From contig JAJTTP010000031.1 of assembly GCA_023313575.1 (NCBI GenBank), positions 247,531-311,530 on the forward strand: a DNA stretch of 64,000 nucleotides. The letters run 5' to 3'. Position 1 is the first letter of the stretch. Each line of letters opens with the position of its first letter. Of this stretch, positions 62,801 to 64,000 are shown one piece after another. The notes beneath the pieces are model-generated. The model searched no databases. It had not been told where the DNA came from and was given only the letters and a program-made list of their open reading frames with translations. Both the position numbers and the translations under genes were made by a program. The DNA is from Eutypella sp. D-1. Its lineage: Eukaryota > Ascomycota > Sordariomycetes > Xylariales > Diatrypaceae.

Positions 62801-64000
62801 TAATAATAAATAAAAGTTATTTTTAAATTTATATTAATTAATAATTTTAAAAATGTTTTTATTATTATTAATTTCGGTAATAAATTTATTTTAATGCTAT
62901 TTTTTAACTTTCCGTATTATTTTTTTTTATGTTTTAATTAACGTTTACTTTTTTACGTTACTTTCCCGGTATACCCGTTTTAAACGCGTCGTAATTTTTT
63001 CGTAATTATTGTTTTATTAAATAATATCCTATTTACGGTTATATTTTAATTTACCCGTAACTTTTATAACCTGTTTTAACATTTTTAATAAAACGTTAAT
63101 AAATGTTTCCGTTTTTATTTTAAATATTGGGTTCGCTTAAGAAAAAAGGTTATTAAGGTTTTATTTTTAATATAAATATATTAATTAAAAAAAACGTAGC
63201 CGGGCTTTTTTAAAAAAGCTTAATTTAATACGTAATAATTTCTTAGGGGGGTTTATTAATATTTCGGTTATTATAATATAATGGTCGGAGCCGGTATATA
63301 AAATATTATTAACTGCCGTTATTATTTATAAAACGTTTAATAATATTAAGTTTAACGTATTATTTACCGTATAAATAAAAGCTTTTAAGTTAAAAACGTT
63401 AAATAATTATGCCTTTATTTATTTTACTATTTTAGTACCTAATTTTTTATAACGGCGATAATTTGGTTATTACGTTTAATATATCGTATTAAAATCTCCT
63501 CCGATATATTATTTATTAAATAGCTTCTATTTTTCGAAAAACGTAAAAAATGGGTAAAAGTTCGTTTAATCGATATAAATATTAATTGTTTTAATATTAT
63601 TAATTTTTATTACGTATACGTTTAAAGAAACGAAAAGGTAAAATTACGTGGTTTATATATTAGGGTTTTATTATACGTACATAAGCATTTATAGTATTTA
63701 GGAAATTTAATTTTCTGTAAAAGAAAAAATATTATATTTTAAATAGGTTTTGGTTAATTTTTTATTATCGGTTATTTTAATTTACGCTTATGGTTTTTAT
63801 ATTAGGATAACGTCGGTTTTAACCTTAATTACCGTATTTAAAGTAATATTATATATTACCGGTTTTTTACGGACGTTAATTTAAATAATACGGAAGTATT
63901 TTTTTTATCCGTAAGTATTATGCCGTAAATAACAATTTATAGCTTTTATTAATCCCCGGTTTTTTTTTATTTTATGGGCCGTGGTAAACGCGGGTGTTAA
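59860..64000 (-). mobile_element. LINE copy G, minus strand, runs off the window
   Basis: It starts with a (GAT)n tail of about nine units and one of the least mutated LINE 3' UTRs, continues through the RNase H and RT regions and is still LINE at the window end. If full length, its 5' end would be near 66.3 kb. It inserted into S element S4. Confidence 0.85.

Larger units (their letters stand above)
21240..64000. repeat. RIP-mutated AT-rich transposon block
   Basis: From here to the end of the window no intact gene is seen. The sequence is mostly A and T with very few CpA and TpG dinucleotides, many TpA, and CpG still common. That is what RIP produces, because it converts C to T mainly in CpA on either strand. 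Transposon copies can still be aligned to each other with differences mostly C/T and G/A. The individual elements are listed separately. Such blocks are typical of AT-rich isochores, pericentromeres or subtelomeres; no telomere repeat is visible, so the chromosomal position is unknown. Confidence 0.95.

Overview
The window comes from a filamentous ascomycete (Pezizomycotina, most likely a Sordariomycete; I cannot name the species). The evidence is short introns (about 50-150 nt) with GT..CTAAC..AG signals, nuclear genes for a mitochondrial ribosomal protein and a mitochondrial-type rhomboid protease, intergenic DNA full of TAGGTA/TACCTA motifs, and a very large AT-rich block whose mutations have the signature of repeat-induced point mutation (RIP).

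Region 1 (1-21.2 kb) is ordinary gene-bearing DNA. It holds the 3' end of a gene resembling CTD-kinase gamma subunit Ctk3 (2-439, +), a 2-dehydropantoate 2-reductase-family enzyme (1800-2762, +), mitochondrial ribosomal protein bL12m (3009-3698, -, one intron), the giant ribosome-assembly AAA ATPase midasin (4762-19742, +, three exons, 4957 aa) and a mitochondrial-type rhomboid protease (20067-21014, -). The genes are unrelated housekeeping genes, not a cluster. bL12m and midasin share a 1.06 kb divergent promoter region that contains two adjacent inverted repeats.

Region 2 (about 21.24 kb to the end) has no intact gene. It is a nest of transposons, nearly all mutated by RIP. Reading insertion sites through the mutations gives several exact target-site duplications (TSDs) and a layered history. 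The families are: (i) a Tad-like LINE of about 6.4 kb (APE-type endonuclease, reverse transcriptase, RNase H, ATC/ATT-repeat tail), present as about ten full or truncated copies; (ii) a Ty3/gypsy LTR retrotransposon on the minus strand (31311-39938) with a 5-bp TSD; (iii) a non-autonomous element of about 820 bp, called S here, with a tRNA-like head carrying A and B boxes and a tail resembling the LINE 3' end; (iv) a nearly unmutated 431-bp solo LTR (42584-43014) inside a RIP-mutated LINE.

Nesting order that can be read: an S copy was split by a full-length LINE (24612-31016) and by the gypsy element; the gypsy element later received a truncated LINE (32203-33775) and a second S copy (38996-39813). 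On the right, LINE I appears to hold LINE M, which holds LINE L and LINE H; H holds an S copy, which holds LINE G. The right halves of that stack lie beyond the window, so the order of pieces past the edge can be predicted. The most novel item is the S element and its apparent dependence on the LINE.
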